DNA from: Photobacterium chitinilyticum
GTDB lineage: Bacteria; Pseudomonadota; Gammaproteobacteria; Enterobacterales; Vibrionaceae
Reading direction: 5' to 3'
Assembly (NCBI RefSeq): GCF_004104355.1
Contig: NZ_RJLM01000007.1
Location: 1 to 64,000 of the forward strand
DNA: 64,000 nt
Part shown: positions 8,386 through 18,153 of the stretch, piece after piece
Layout: every line of letters begins with the position of its first letter
Position numbering within the stretch: the first letter of the stretch is position 1
Notes under the pieces: model-generated
What the model saw: the letters and a program-made list of their open reading frames with translations, nothing else
Database searches by the model: none
What the model was told of the DNA's origin: nothing
Program-made: the position numbers and the translations under genes

Positions 8386-10401
8386 ATGAAACTGAACCCA
8401 AGGCAAACCGAAGCGGTAAATTACGTGGCTGGTCCGTGTTTAGTGCTGGCTGGAGCCGGTTCTGGCAAAACCCGGGTGATTACCAACAAAATAGCGTATC
8501 TAGTCCAGCATTGTGATTATAAGGCCCGTAATATTGCAGCCCTGACGTTTACTAACAAGGCCGCTCGCGAGATGAAAGAGCGGGTAGGACAGACATTGGG
8601 GCGTCAGGAGTCCAAAGGGTTGATGGTATCGACTTTCCACACCTTGGGTCTGAATATTATCCGTCGGGAATACAAAGTACTGGGTCTGAAAGCCAGTTTT
8701 TCTTTGTTTGACGATCAGGACCAGATGGCGTTGCTCAAAGAACTGACCGAGGCCGAAATTGACGGTGACAAAGACTTGCTCAAACAGTTGATGTCGACGA
8801 TTTCTAACTGGAAGAATGACATGCTGTCGCCGGGTGAAGCCATGGCATATGCGAAATCAGAAAAAGATCAGCTATTTGCTCATTGTTATGACATGTATCA
8901 GAAGCAGATGAAGGCCTACAACGCCCTCGATTTCGATGATCTGATCCTGATGCCGGTACTATTGCTGAGGGATGACCAGGACGTTCGTCAGCGTTGGCAG
9001 AACCGCATTCGCTACCTGCTGGTGGATGAGTACCAAGATACCAATACCAGCCAATACCTGTTTGTGAAACTGCTGGTGGGTGAGCGCTCACGCTTTACTG
9101 TCGTTGGTGATGATGATCAGTCGATATATTCCTGGCGCGGAGCCCAGCCGGAAAACCTCGGTTTATTGAATAAAGATTTTCCGTCACTTCGGGTGATCAA
9201 GCTGGAGCAGAACTACCGCTCGACCAGCCGTATCTTGCGCACGGCCAATATTTTGATTGCCAATAATCCCCACTTATTTGAGAAGGCGCTGTTTTCAGAG
9301 ATCCCCGATGGGGAAATGCTCAAGGTGATCACGGCCAAGAACGAAGATCATGAGGCTGAGAAGGTGGTGGGTGAGCTGATTGCCCATCGCTTTTTGAATA
9401 ATACCGGCTATAAAGACTATGCGATCTTGTACCGCGGCAACCATCAGTCGCGGTTGTTTGAGAAGGCCCTGATGCAAAACAGGATCCCCTATAAAATTTC
9501 AGGTGGAACGTCTTTCTTCTCGCGGGCGGAAATCAAAGACATCATGGCGTACCTGCGGCTATTGACCAATCTGGATGATGACAATGCCTTCCTGAGGATT
9601 GTGAACACCCCGCGTCGTGAAATTGGTCCGGTAACGCTGGAAAAGCTGGGTACCTATGCCAACATGCGAGGGAAAAGCCTGTTTTCAGCCAGTTTTGAAC
9701 TCGGGTTGGAACAGCATCTGAGCGGTCGTGGGCTGGAATCGTTACAGCGTTTTACCCGCTGGATTGTAGAATTATCCGACAATGCTGAACGTGGTGATAC
9801 GGTAGCGGCAGTCCGCCAGTTGGTGCGCGATATTAACTATGAAGATTGGCTGTACGAAAGTTCGCCGAGCCCGAAAGCGGCAGAGATGCGAATGAAGAAT
9901 GTCTCCGATCTATATAGTTGGATAACGGCGGACCTGGAAGGAGACAACTATGATCAGGAAGAAAAAACACTAAAAGAAGTGGTCCAACGGCTGACACTGC
10001 GCGACATGATGGAGCGCGGTGAAGATGACGAGGATGCCGATCAGGTTCAGTTAATGACGCTGCATGCATCAAAAGGTCTCGAGTTCCCTTATGTTTATCT
10101 GATTGGTACCGAGGAGGGTATTTTGCCTCATCAGGTCAGTATCGATGAAGACAATGTCGAGGAAGAGCGTCGTTTGGCGTATGTCGGTATCACCCGAGCC
10201 CAGAAAGAGCTGACCTTTACCTTATGTAAAGAACGCCGTCAGTATGGTGAGTTGCTAAAACCGGAACCGAGCCGTTTCTTATATGAACTGCCCCAGGATG
10301 ACTTGGAGTGGGAGGCCGATAAGAAACCGGTGACTCAGCAAGAGCGGATGCAGAAAGGACAGGCGCATATTGCCAATATCCGGTCAATGTTCAAGAAATA
10401 G
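8386..10401 (+). CDS. rep: ATP-dependent DNA helicase Rep (superfamily 1A)
   Basis: A 671-residue 3'-5' helicase that removes proteins from DNA ahead of the replication fork and restarts stalled forks. SF1A motifs are in order: Walker [11 protein letters not shown] (residue 22 onward), Ia [14 protein letters not shown], motif [58 protein letters not shown] and [14 protein letters not shown]. Its length is that of E. coli Rep (673) and shorter than UvrD (720). The N-terminal [11 protein letters not shown] is characteristic of Rep. The ATG at 8386 is supported by this conserved N-terminus. Confidence 0.96.
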   Translation: MKLNPRQTEAVNYVAGPCLVLAGAGSGKTRVITNKIAYLVQHCDYKARNIAALTFTNKAAREMKERVGQTLGRQESKGLMVSTFHTLGLNIIRREYKVLGLKASFSLFDDQDQMALLKELTEAEIDGDKDLLKQLMSTISNWKNDMLSPGEAMAYAKSEKDQLFAHCYDMYQKQMKAYNALDFDDLILMPVLLLRDDQDVRQRWQNRIRYLLVDEYQDTNTSQYLFVKLLVGERSRFTVVGDDDQSIYSWRGAQPENLGLLNKDFPSLRVIKLEQNYRSTSRILRTANILIANNPHLFEKALFSEIPDGEMLKVITAKNEDHEAEKVVGELIAHRFLNNTGYKDYAILYRGNHQSRLFEKALMQNRIPYKISGGTSFFSRAEIKDIMAYLRLLTNLDDDNAFLRIVNTPRREIGPVTLEKLGTYANMRGKSLFSASFELGLEQHLSGRGLESLQRFTRWIVELSDNAERGDTVAAVRQLVRDINYEDWLYESSPSPKAAEMRMKNVSDLYSWITADLEGDNYDQEEKTLKEVVQRLTLRDMMERGEDDEDADQVQLMTLHASKGLEFPYVYLIGTEEGILPHQVSIDEDNVEEERRLAYVGITRAQKELTFTLCKERRQYGELLKPEPSRFLYELPQDDLEWEADKKPVTQQERMQKGQAHIANIRSMFKK

Positions 10402-10418
10402 TTAATTAATAGATGCCT

Positions 10419-10456
10419 AAAAAAGGGTTGATGCAGCAATAGCACCAACCCTTTTT
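10419..10456. terminator. Bidirectional terminator between rep and cytochrome c5
   Basis: AAAAAGGGTTG and CAACCCTTTTT arms form a stem with U-tracts in both directions, serving two convergent genes. Confidence 0.85.
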
Positions 10457-10473
10457 GCTCTTTAGCTTCTAGC

Positions 10474-10884
10474 TTATAGGCCTTCAATCATATGGTTAAT
10501 AGCAGCAATGATTTCGTCATCGCTACAATCCATACATGACCCTTTCGCAGGCATCGCATTGAAGCCGTTGATTGCGTGATCGGTTAATACATCGTTACCT
10601 TTGGCAAGACGCGGTCCCCAGTCGCCAGCATCTCCTTTTTTTGGTGCGCCCATGATCCCAGCACCGTGACAGGCAACACAGAAAGTGCCATATACGCTAT
10701 CACCGCTGCGTGGACCGGCAGCAACCGCAGGTCCTGCGGGGGCATCACCTTCAAGATATACTGAGCCAACCGGCTGAATTCGTTCTGCAATAGCTTCGTC
10801 TGACATATCAGCAGCTACGGCAGTGCCGGCAAACGTTATTGCTGCTACAGCGGCTACCATTAGTTGTCGAAGAGATAATTCCAT
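10474..10884 (-). CDS. Cytochrome c5 family protein (periplasmic c-type cytochrome)
   Basis: A 136-residue exported cytochrome. A signal peptide (LMVAAVAAITFAGTAVA) precedes the mature domain. One c-type haem motif, CVACH, and a distal Met in FNAMPAKGSCMDC are visible; the two extra cysteines in CMDCSDDE are characteristic of cytochrome c5. It should carry electrons in the periplasm. An in-frame GTG lies three codons upstream (10893), but AAGG at about 10 bases before the ATG at 10884 favours the ATG. Confidence 0.88.
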   Translation of the reverse strand: MELSLRQLMVAAVAAITFAGTAVAADMSDEAIAERIQPVGSVYLEGDAPAGPAVAAGPRSGDSVYGTFCVACHGAGIMGAPKKGDAGDWGPRLAKGNDVLTDHAINGFNAMPAKGSCMDCSDDEIIAAINHMIEGL

Positions 10885-11176
10885 TGAGCTCACCTTACAC
10901 TTCCAGATTTTTATGTGCGATTGCCACAGTCGTATGAATGAGTTGTTGTTAGTCGTACTGTTGAGACAAGGCTGTGATTATTTAAAAATTGTTTAAATTG
11001 TAACAACCAAGTGATTATATCTCCTAAATTTACAGTGATAAACTAGGTGGCAGTGTTTGTATGATACGAATCAACAGTTATTTGTTTATATTTAAAGCGA
11101 ACGGAAAAAAAATCTCAAAAAAGACTAGACGAGGGACGGCGTGATCCGTAATATTCACCTCCGCCGATAGGGCAAG

Positions 11177-11253
<77 letters not shown>

Positions 11254-11282
11254 TTCCGGATTGAAATATTGGCAAAAATAGT

Positions 11283-11359
11283 GGTGGCTATAGCTCAGTT
11301 GGTAGAGCCCTGGATTGTGATTCCGGTGGTCGCGAGTTCGAATCTCGTTAGCCACCCCA
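11283..11359 (+). tRNA. tRNA-His (anticodon GTG), copy 1
   Basis: Acceptor GTGGCTA/TAGCCAC, anticodon loop TTGTGAT and encoded CCA. The extra G-1 (11283) pairs with C73 (11356), the identity mark of tRNA-His. Confidence 0.97.
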
Positions 11360-11429
11360 TTATTTGGTAACTTCGGTTTCCAGTTTTGATTTATTTCGAA
11401 ACGAAACGTTCTTGCTTATAGAACATTGT

Positions 11430-11506
<77 letters not shown>

Positions 11507-11547
11507 CTATTTCAATAATTGCCTTGGCGATTATATAAAAAGTTAGT

Positions 11548-11624
11548 GGTGGCTATAGCTCAGTTGGTAGAGCCCTGGATTGTGATTCCGGTGGTCGCGA
11601 GTTCGAATCTCGTTAGCCACCCCA
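11548..11624 (+). tRNA. tRNA-His (anticodon GTG), copy 2
   Basis: Same sequence as the first tRNA-His, including G-1 and encoded CCA. Start of the second His-Pro unit. Confidence 0.97.
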
Positions 11625-11694
11625 TTAACTCGGTAACCCAGTTTACTTCGTAGACAAGGTTTCCCATTTTGATTATTCAAAATAAAATGCTCGT

Positions 11695-11771
<77 letters not shown>

Positions 11772-11779
11772 CTTTAAGA

Positions 11780-11807
11780 AAGCCTGCTCAATGAGCAGGC
11801 TTTTTTT
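11780..11807 (+). terminator. Terminator of the tRNA cluster, copy 1
   Basis: Stem AGCCTGCTCA/TGAGCAGGC followed by seven T, starting nine bases after the last tRNA. Confidence 0.92.
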
Positions 11808-11867
11808 CGTCTGTAGAAAGTTGATACCGTGAGACCTCAAATTGGCTCTTTAGCGACTATCTTTATA

Positions 11868-11896
11868 AAGCCTGCTCAATGAGCAGGTTTTTTCGT
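11868..11896 (+). terminator. Near-duplicate terminator, copy 2
   Basis: The same stem (GCCTGCTCAATGAGCAGG) followed by six T, 61 bases after the first copy. Backup terminator or relic of a duplicated tRNA unit. Confidence 0.85.
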
Positions 11897-12428
11897 TTCA
11901 GTTTCTTGGTAAAGCCAGCGTAACGTTTGTACAAAAAGAGATATTGCTTTGGCTGATATTTCACGTGGTAGTAATAGTGTGATCTACTGCTTACTTGGTA
12001 AGAAAGCAGCTATCTGTTTTGGTCTTTGTCTCACAAGCCGCAAATACCACTAAAAAAGTGGCGCTTTACAGAGTGTTGTTTATTTATTGTTAATTTAAGG
12101 CTTTTGGGAGGTGATATTTTATTCAGTGTGCTTTTTGGCGATGTAATAGCTTATAACCATAACTTCAGCGTGATATGCTGATAAACAAAGCACGTTTTAG
12201 CCGCTATCCTCTCAATCAAATCTTGTTGAGTTTGCTCTCTGAATCCGCTTTAATGATTATTTATTCGATAATTATTCATTTCTGTAGTTTTTCAGCTTGT
12301 TTTGTTGATTTTCTGTGAAATTTTTGCCAAATTGACTGCTGAGCATCTATTCAGCAATTTGTGCTGAAAGTGAAGGGATTCAATTTTTCAGACAGGGCAG
12401 AACGCTGCCGAGCAGTTGGGGTCTGGTA
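11897..12428. other. Gene-free stretch upstream of the peptide transporter operon
   Basis: About 530 AT-rich bases with no convincing reading frame on either strand. It must hold the promoter of the ABC operon, but I cannot fix its position. Small dyads such as CCACT/AGTGG (near 12046-12061) and GCTGA/TCAGC (near 12341-12358) are visible, without a clear role. Confidence 0.5.
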
Positions 12429-14147
12429 ATGGCATTATTAGAAGTTAAAAATCTCCGAATTGAATATCCATCTCGCCATGGAGTTCATGCCGCGGTGAAA
12501 TCTCTGTCGTTCTCGATTGAACGCGGTGAAATTGTCGGTGTGGTCGGAGAATCAGGAGCAGGTAAATCGACAGTGGGTAACGCTGTTATTGATCTGCTGA
12601 GCCCGCCGGGACAAATCGCCAGTGGTGATGTGTATCTCGACGGTGAGAAAATTTCAGGGCTCTCCCCTGATCAGATGCGAAGGGTCCGCGGGTCAAAAAT
12701 CGGTTTTATTTTTCAGGATCCGATGACTTCGCTGAACCCTCTGTTTACTGTTGAGCAGCAGCTGACAGAAACTATTGTGACGAACCTGAAGGTGAGTCAG
12801 GCAGAAGCGTACTCCCGTGCTTTGGGTTTAATGGAGCAGGTGGGAATACCTCAGCCTGAATTACGGATCAAGCAGTATCCTCATCAGTTTTCTGGTGGTA
12901 TGCGCCAGCGTGTGGTTATAGCAATCGCGTTGGCGGGTGAGCCTGATCTGATTATTGCCGATGAGCCGACGACGGCACTGGATGTCTCTATTCAGGATCA
13001 AATTCTCAATCTTATCCGTGAGCTCTGTGTTAAGAAGAACGTGGGTTGTATGTTGGTTACCCATGACATGGGAGTCGTTTCCAACGTCACGGATCGTGTT
13101 GCGGTGATGTATCGCGGTGATTTGGTCGAAATTGGCACCACAGAGCAGGTGCTGGGCCGCCCGACCCACCCGTATACCCAGAGCCTGATTTCTGCTGTTC
13201 CGCGTTCTGATGTGAAGCTGAAGCGATTCCCGCTGGTGAGCTACATTGAAGAAGCGCAGGAAATGACGCAGCTAGATGTCAAGAATCACTGGCTGGGCCA
13301 GAGTGAAGATCAGCGTAGTTATAATGGTGCCTTGTTGCAGGTTGAGAATGTCAATTTGCGCTTTATCACTAAAAACTCTTTCTTTGAAAGTCGCCGAGAA
13401 TACGTCCAGGCATCGAATAATGTCAGTTTTGAGATCTTTGAAGGCGAGACATTTGGCCTGGTTGGTGAGTCCGGTTCCGGTAAATCAACTATTGCTCGGG
13501 TAATTGCCGGCCTCTATCCGCCGAATTCTGGCAAGGTGGTGTTTGAAGGTATTGATTTAACGGCATTAAAAAGTGAAAAAGAACGTCGTCCGCTGCGCCG
13601 CCAAATGCAGATGGTATTCCAGAACCCATATTCATCCATGAACCCGCGAATGAAAATCTCGGACATTATTGCCGAGCCTATCCGCTTCCACAAACTTACT
13701 GAAAATGAAGCCCAGACCCGCCAGATCGTAAATGATTTGCTGGACCATGTCGGCCTGGGCCGAGCTGCCGGTGTGAAGTACCCGCATGAATTCTCCGGGG
13801 GGCAGCGCCAGCGTATTTCTATCGCTCGTGCTCTTGCAACCCGTCCGCGCTTGTTGATTTGTGATGAACCGACCTCGGCCCTGGATGTATCTGTACAGGC
13901 TCAAATCCTCAATCTGCTGAAAGATCTGCAGGATGAGCTGAATCTCACGATGCTGTTTATCAGTCACGATTTGCCTGTGATCCGCCAGATGTGTGACCGT
14001 ATTGGCGTAATGCAAATGGGGACATTGCTGGAAGTCTCGCCCACCGAACAGCTGTTTACTTCGCCACAGCACGAGTACAGCAAACAACTTATTTCGCTGA
14101 TGCCAGAATTTAAGGGCATGAGTCTGGAAGGATTGAAGTTAGCTTAA
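12429..14147 (+). CDS. Peptide ABC importer, fused two-domain ATPase
   Basis: A 572-residue protein joining two DppD/DppF-type nucleotide-binding domains, as in YejF. Domain 1 has Walker [10 protein letters not shown], signature FSGGMRQR and Walker [14 protein letters not shown]. Domain 2 (from about residue 295) has [17 protein letters not shown] and [12 protein letters not shown]. Both sets look intact, so both sites should hydrolyse ATP. It energises the importer encoded by the next three genes on the same strand. The ATPase-first gene order differs from the usual dpp/opp order. Confidence 0.93.
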   Translation: MALLEVKNLRIEYPSRHGVHAAVKSLSFSIERGEIVGVVGESGAGKSTVGNAVIDLLSPPGQIASGDVYLDGEKISGLSPDQMRRVRGSKIGFIFQDPMTSLNPLFTVEQQLTETIVTNLKVSQAEAYSRALGLMEQVGIPQPELRIKQYPHQFSGGMRQRVVIAIALAGEPDLIIADEPTTALDVSIQDQILNLIRELCVKKNVGCMLVTHDMGVVSNVTDRVAVMYRGDLVEIGTTEQVLGRPTHPYTQSLISAVPRSDVKLKRFPLVSYIEEAQEMTQLDVKNHWLGQSEDQRSYNGALLQVENVNLRFITKNSFFESRREYVQASNNVSFEIFEGETFGLVGESGSGKSTIARVIAGLYPPNSGKVVFEGIDLTALKSEKERRPLRRQMQMVFQNPYSSMNPRMKISDIIAEPIRFHKLTENEAQTRQIVNDLLDHVGLGRAAGVKYPHEFSGGQRQRISIARALATRPRLLICDEPTSALDVSVQAQILNLLKDLQDELNLTMLFISHDLPVIRQMCDRIGVMQMGTLLEVSPTEQLFTSPQHEYSKQLISLMPEFKGMSLEGLKLA

Positions 14148-14257
14148 CCTCTGACACTATCGGCAGACAGGCCGGGTCAGGGCAGGTATGAGAACAACCT
14201 ATAACAAGCAAACACAACGGCAAGGGAGTTATCTCCCCCGCATAAAGGAGCTATGCA

Positions 14258-15811
14258 ATGAAAACCATCAAGACCAAGCTGGCAGTCGCTTTAATGGCCG
14301 CAGGCCTGAGTTTGAGTGCAGCAGCAGCAGACATCAAAGTTGGCTACAGTGCTGACCCTGTTTCACTGGACCCACATGAGCAACTTTCTGGTGGCACGCT
14401 GCAATTGTCCCATATGGTATTTGATCCACTGGTGCGCTTTACCCAGGATATGGATTTTGAGCCTCGTTTGGCCGAAAGCTGGGAACGTATCGATGATACG
14501 ACTTTTCGCTTTAAACTTCGTGAAGGTGTGAAATTCCATTCCGGCAACCTCATGACCGCTGATGATGTGGTATGGACGTTTAATCGTCTGAAGAGTTCTC
14601 CTGATTTTAAAGCGATCTTTGAACCGTATACCGAGCTGAAAAAAGTTGACGATTACACCGTTGATTTGATCTCTTCGGGGCCTTATCCGCTGGTACTTCA
14701 GACTGCAACGTACATTTTCCCGATGGATAGCAAATTCTATAGCGGCAAAACAAAAGATGGTAAAGACAAAGGAGAGCTGGTCAAACACGGTAACTCTTAT
14801 GCTTCGACCCATCTTTCGGGTACCGGTCCGTTTATCGTCACTGCGCGCGAGCAGGGTGTGAAGGTGGAATTTGAGCGTTTTGCGGATTACTGGGACAAGG
14901 CGTCAAAAGGTAATGTAGACAAGCTGACGTTGGTACCTATCAAAGAAGATGCAACCCGTGTTGCCGCGTTGCTGTCTGGTGGGGTTGATATGATTCACCC
15001 TGTTGCTCCCAACGATCACAAGCGTGTTAAGAGCGCCGATGGTATCGACTTGGTGACCCTGCCTGGTACTCGTATTATCACTTTCCAGATGAACCAGAAC
15101 AGTAACGAAGCATTGAAAGATGTGCGAGTTCGTCAGGCAATTGTGCATGCGATTAATAACGAAGGCATCGTGAAGAAAATCATGAAAGGCTTCGCGACAG
15201 CGGCAGGCCAGCAGGGGCCTTCGGGCTATGCGGGTTATGATGCAGAGCTAGTTCCACGTTATGACGTGAAAAAAGCCAAGCAGCTGATGAAAGAAGCCGG
15301 CTATGAGAAAGGTTTCAAGCTCACCATGATGGCACCGAACAACCGTTATGTTAACGATGCAAAAGTGGCTCAGGCGGCTGCGGCTATGTTGTCAAAGATT
15401 GGTATCAAGGTCGATTTGAAAACCCTGCCAAAAGCGCAGTACTGGCCTGAGTTTGACCTCTGTTCTGCCGATATGATGATGATTGGCTGGCACTCGGATA
15501 CCGAAGATTCAGCGAACTTCTCTGAATTCCTGACGATGACACGTAACGAAGAGACCGGTAAAGGCCAGTACAACTGTGGTCATTATTCAAACGCAGATGT
15601 TGATAAACTGGTCGGTGCATCGAACGTTGAAACTGATCCGGCAAAGCGTGCCCAGATGCTACAGAAAATAGAAGCGACGCTATATAACGAGGCTGCGTTT
15701 GTACCACTACACTGGCAGAGTGAAGCGTGGGGTGCTAAATCCAATGTCCATGCCGCAGACATTGTTAACCCAATGGTTATGCCATACTTTGGTGATCTTG
15801 TTGTCGACTAA
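14258..15811 (+). CDS. Peptide-binding periplasmic protein (SBP family 5)
   Basis: A 517-residue substrate-binding protein. The signal peptide (KLAVALMAAGLSLSAAAA, cut before DIKVGYSADP) targets it to the periplasm. The family-5 pattern is clear: YSADPVSLDPHEQLSGG near the N-terminus, FEPRLAESWERIDDTTFRFK, and VRQAIVHAINNEGI in the second lobe. The ligand is probably an oligopeptide or dipeptide, but family 5 also includes other ligands and the specificity cannot be read from sequence. A ribosome site (AAGGAG) precedes the ATG. A stable hairpin separates it from the permease genes. Confidence 0.92.
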   Translation: MKTIKTKLAVALMAAGLSLSAAAADIKVGYSADPVSLDPHEQLSGGTLQLSHMVFDPLVRFTQDMDFEPRLAESWERIDDTTFRFKLREGVKFHSGNLMTADDVVWTFNRLKSSPDFKAIFEPYTELKKVDDYTVDLISSGPYPLVLQTATYIFPMDSKFYSGKTKDGKDKGELVKHGNSYASTHLSGTGPFIVTAREQGVKVEFERFADYWDKASKGNVDKLTLVPIKEDATRVAALLSGGVDMIHPVAPNDHKRVKSADGIDLVTLPGTRIITFQMNQNSNEALKDVRVRQAIVHAINNEGIVKKIMKGFATAAGQQGPSGYAGYDAELVPRYDVKKAKQLMKEAGYEKGFKLTMMAPNNRYVNDAKVAQAAAAMLSKIGIKVDLKTLPKAQYWPEFDLCSADMMMIGWHSDTEDSANFSEFLTMTRNEETGKGQYNCGHYSNADVDKLVGASNVETDPAKRAQMLQKIEATLYNEAAFVPLHWQSEAWGAKSNVHAADIVNPMVMPYFGDLVVD

Positions 15812-15865
15812 CAGCTTGAGATAAAGCGTAAAGTCACCAATAAATCTAGCCATAGAAAGTAAGCA

Positions 15866-15893
15866 GAGTGCCGGAAAGGGTTTTCCGGCACTC
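15866..15893 (+). promoter_or_regulatory. Intra-operon stem-loop between binding protein and permease genes
   Basis: A perfect 12-base stem, GAGTGCCGGAAA/TTTCCGGCACTC, with a four-base loop and no T-run. Such hairpins between binding-protein and permease genes often protect the upstream mRNA from 3' decay, raising binding-protein output. That role is inferred here. Confidence 0.6.
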
Positions 15894-15921
15894 ATATTAA
15901 GGATGAGAGAAGGGGCAAGGA

Positions 15922-16899
15922 ATGTTTACGTTTCTGGTCAAGCGCCTGTTTCAGGCACTGATAGTGATGTTTGTGATCAGTTTGGTGGCATTTGCCATTC
16001 AGGATAATCTTGGCGACCCATTGCGCGAGCTGGTGGGCCAGTCGGTATCAGAAGCTGAACGTCAACAATTACGCGATGATTTAGGTCTTAATGACCCGTT
16101 TATTACCAAATACAGCCGTTTCCTCGGCAATGCCGTGCAGGGAGACTTAGGAACATCATATTCCTTTAAACGTCCGGCAGCAGAAGTGATCCTCGATAAG
16201 CTACCTGCGACCCTTGAGTTGGTTTTCGGGGCAACGCTTATTATTATTGCGGTTGCCATTCCTTTGGGCGTTTATACCGCGATTCACCCTAATAGTACGT
16301 TTACTAAAACAGTGATGGCCTTAAGTAGTATTGGGATCTCAATTCCGGTATTCCTGACCGCTATCATGTTGATGTATGTTTTTTCAATTGAACTCGGTTG
16401 GCTGCCTTCTTACGGGCGGGGGGAGACCTACAACCTTCTCGGTTGGGAATCGGGTTTCTTTTCGCTAGACGGGCTTAGACACCTCGTGCTGCCTTGTATT
16501 GCATTGTCCTCTATTATGATGCCGCTTTTCATTCGCCTCGTTCGTTCTGAAATGCTTGAGGCGCTGAGTTCTGAATACATTAAATTTGCTAAAGCCAAGG
16601 GCTTGGCAATGAATAAAATTTACTATCAACACGCCCTTAAAAATACCATGCTGCCTGTACTGACTGTGGGTGGGGTGCAAATTGGTACCATGGTGGCCTA
16701 TACCATCCTGACTGAAACTGTATTTCAGTGGCCAGGAACCGGATTATTGTTTCTTGATGCTATTAACCGTGTTGATACGCCGCTGATTACTGCTTACGTG
16801 ATTTTTGTTGGCTTAATCTTTGTGGTAACAAATACTATCGTTGACCTACTGTATGGTTTGGTTAACCCAACTGTTAATCTGACTGGCAAGGGAGAGTAA
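15922..16899 (+). CDS. Peptide ABC importer, permease subunit 1 (DppB/OppB type)
   Basis: A 325-residue inner-membrane permease. The N-terminus MFTFLVKRLFQALIVMFVIS and the first periplasmic region (GDPLRELVGQSVSEAERQQL) are typical of DppB/OppB. About six membrane segments follow, with the EAA-loop region AKGLAMNKIYYQHALKN (residues about 225-245) that docks on the ATPase. It pairs with the next gene to form the translocation pore. A GGGGCAAGG ribosome site precedes the ATG. Confidence 0.92.
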   Translation: MFTFLVKRLFQALIVMFVISLVAFAIQDNLGDPLRELVGQSVSEAERQQLRDDLGLNDPFITKYSRFLGNAVQGDLGTSYSFKRPAAEVILDKLPATLELVFGATLIIIAVAIPLGVYTAIHPNSTFTKTVMALSSIGISIPVFLTAIMLMYVFSIELGWLPSYGRGETYNLLGWESGFFSLDGLRHLVLPCIALSSIMMPLFIRLVRSEMLEALSSEYIKFAKAKGLAMNKIYYQHALKNTMLPVLTVGGVQIGTMVAYTILTETVFQWPGTGLLFLDAINRVDTPLITAYVIFVGLIFVVTNTIVDLLYGLVNPTVNLTGKGE

Positions 16900-16902
16900 G
16901 TC

Positions 16903-17844
16903 ATGAATACTACGACAGCAGCCACCCCAAGCCGTTGGGCGCGTTTTAAAAATTCTGACATTGTGTACTACTTCCTGAAAGATAAAGTAGCGATGTTCAG
17001 TTTTGCTCTTTTCCTTACTTTTGTGACCGCCTCGGTGTTGGCACCGTTTATTGCCCCAACCGACCCATATGATTTGTCTCTGATCGATATTATGGATTCA
17101 GAGCTGCCGCCATCATGGATGGAAGATGGTGATAGCCGTTTCTTATTGGGTACCGATGATCAGGGCCGGGATATATTCTCGACCATTCTTTATGGCTCGC
17201 GCTTGTCACTGACGATCGGCTTGTTAGCTGTGGCTCTGCAACTGGCTCTCGGGGTAACCATCGGTTTGAGTGCTGGTTACTTCGGCGGCCGTATCGACAG
17301 TTTCTTGATGCGTTTTGCCGATGTACAGTTATCTTTCTCGACGATGATGGTTGCTATTATTGTCTCGGCGATATTCCGTACTGCATTGGGGGCAGAGTTA
17401 TTTGCCCAGTATGCGGTGGTGATGCTGGTGGTTATTATCGGTGTCGCCGAATGGCCGCAGTATGCGCGTACCGTCCGTGCGTCGGTACTGGCCGAGAAGA
17501 AGAAAGAGTATGTCGAAGCCGCGCGGGTGATGGGCTTCAAGGCACCCCGAATCATGTTTCGCCATATTTTGCCGAACTGCCTGTCACCGATATTGGTTAT
17601 CTCTACAGTACAGGTCGCGAATGCCATCATGTCTGAGGCCGCACTTTCTTTCCTCGGACTCGGATTACCGGTAGATCAGCCTTCGCTGGGCTCTCTGATC
17701 AGTATCGGCTTTAACTATATCTTCTCGGGTTCGTGGTGGATCACTGCTTTCCCTGGCTTAGTGCTGATTACTTTAGTGCTGGTGATTAACCTGCTGGGTG
17801 ACTGGCTGCGGGATGTCTTCAATCCGAAGATTTATAAAGGATAA
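16903..17844 (+). CDS. Peptide ABC importer, permease subunit 2 (DppC/OppC type)
   Basis: A 313-residue partner permease of the DppC/OppC type. The N-terminal cytoplasmic segment and first TM (FALFLTFVTASVLAPFIAP) precede LLGTDDQGRDIFSTILYGSRLSL, a hallmark of DppC. The EAA loop is AARVMGFKAPRIMFRHILPNCLSPI. It begins three bases after the previous stop codon, so translation is probably coupled. It is the last gene of the operon. Confidence 0.93.
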   Translation: MNTTTAATPSRWARFKNSDIVYYFLKDKVAMFSFALFLTFVTASVLAPFIAPTDPYDLSLIDIMDSELPPSWMEDGDSRFLLGTDDQGRDIFSTILYGSRLSLTIGLLAVALQLALGVTIGLSAGYFGGRIDSFLMRFADVQLSFSTMMVAIIVSAIFRTALGAELFAQYAVVMLVVIIGVAEWPQYARTVRASVLAEKKKEYVEAARVMGFKAPRIMFRHILPNCLSPILVISTVQVANAIMSEAALSFLGLGLPVDQPSLGSLISIGFNYIFSGSWWITAFPGLVLITLVLVINLLGDWLRDVFNPKIYKG

Positions 17845-17862
17845 AAGACAGCATTATCGAGA

Positions 17863-17887
17863 AAGCGGCCAACTGGCCGCTTTTTTT
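17863..17887 (+). terminator. Terminator of the peptide transporter operon
   Basis: Stem AGCGGCC/GGCCGCT with a short loop and seven T, 19 bases after the last permease gene. Confidence 0.9.
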
Positions 17888-18095
17888 ATGTGTTTGAGTG
17901 AATAGGCCTTCACCGTTATTATTTTGTTTCTACGAGTTGCTGGTCAAAGAAGATCAGTCCTTATATCAATCGCTATCCGTCCGGATAATTGCCCAGGAAT
18001 AAATCACCTAAGGCGAGGATGACCACAAAGTTACTAACGGCTCCTAAAGCCAGATCTCTGATTGAAGGTTTGTCGCGTTGAGTGATGCAAAGGCA
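17888..18095. other. Gene-free stretch with a startless minus-strand frame
   Basis: No gene can be supported. On the minus strand a frame ending at the stop 17973-17975 gives a hydrophobic protein-like tail (SIRDLALGAVSNFVVILALG), but it has no ATG or ribosome site and reads back into the yjiH terminator. It may be a decayed fragment or chance. Confidence 0.3.
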
Positions 18096-18130
18096 ATAAA
18101 AAACCAGCTGGCAGTCAGCTGGTTTTTTAT
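18096..18130. terminator. Terminator downstream of yjiH
   Basis: AAACCAGCTG/CAGCTGGTTT arms with T-rich tracts on both strands; on the minus strand it closes the yjiH transcript. Confidence 0.88.
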
Positions 18131-18153
18131 TGGGTGCGATGAATTGCTATCGG

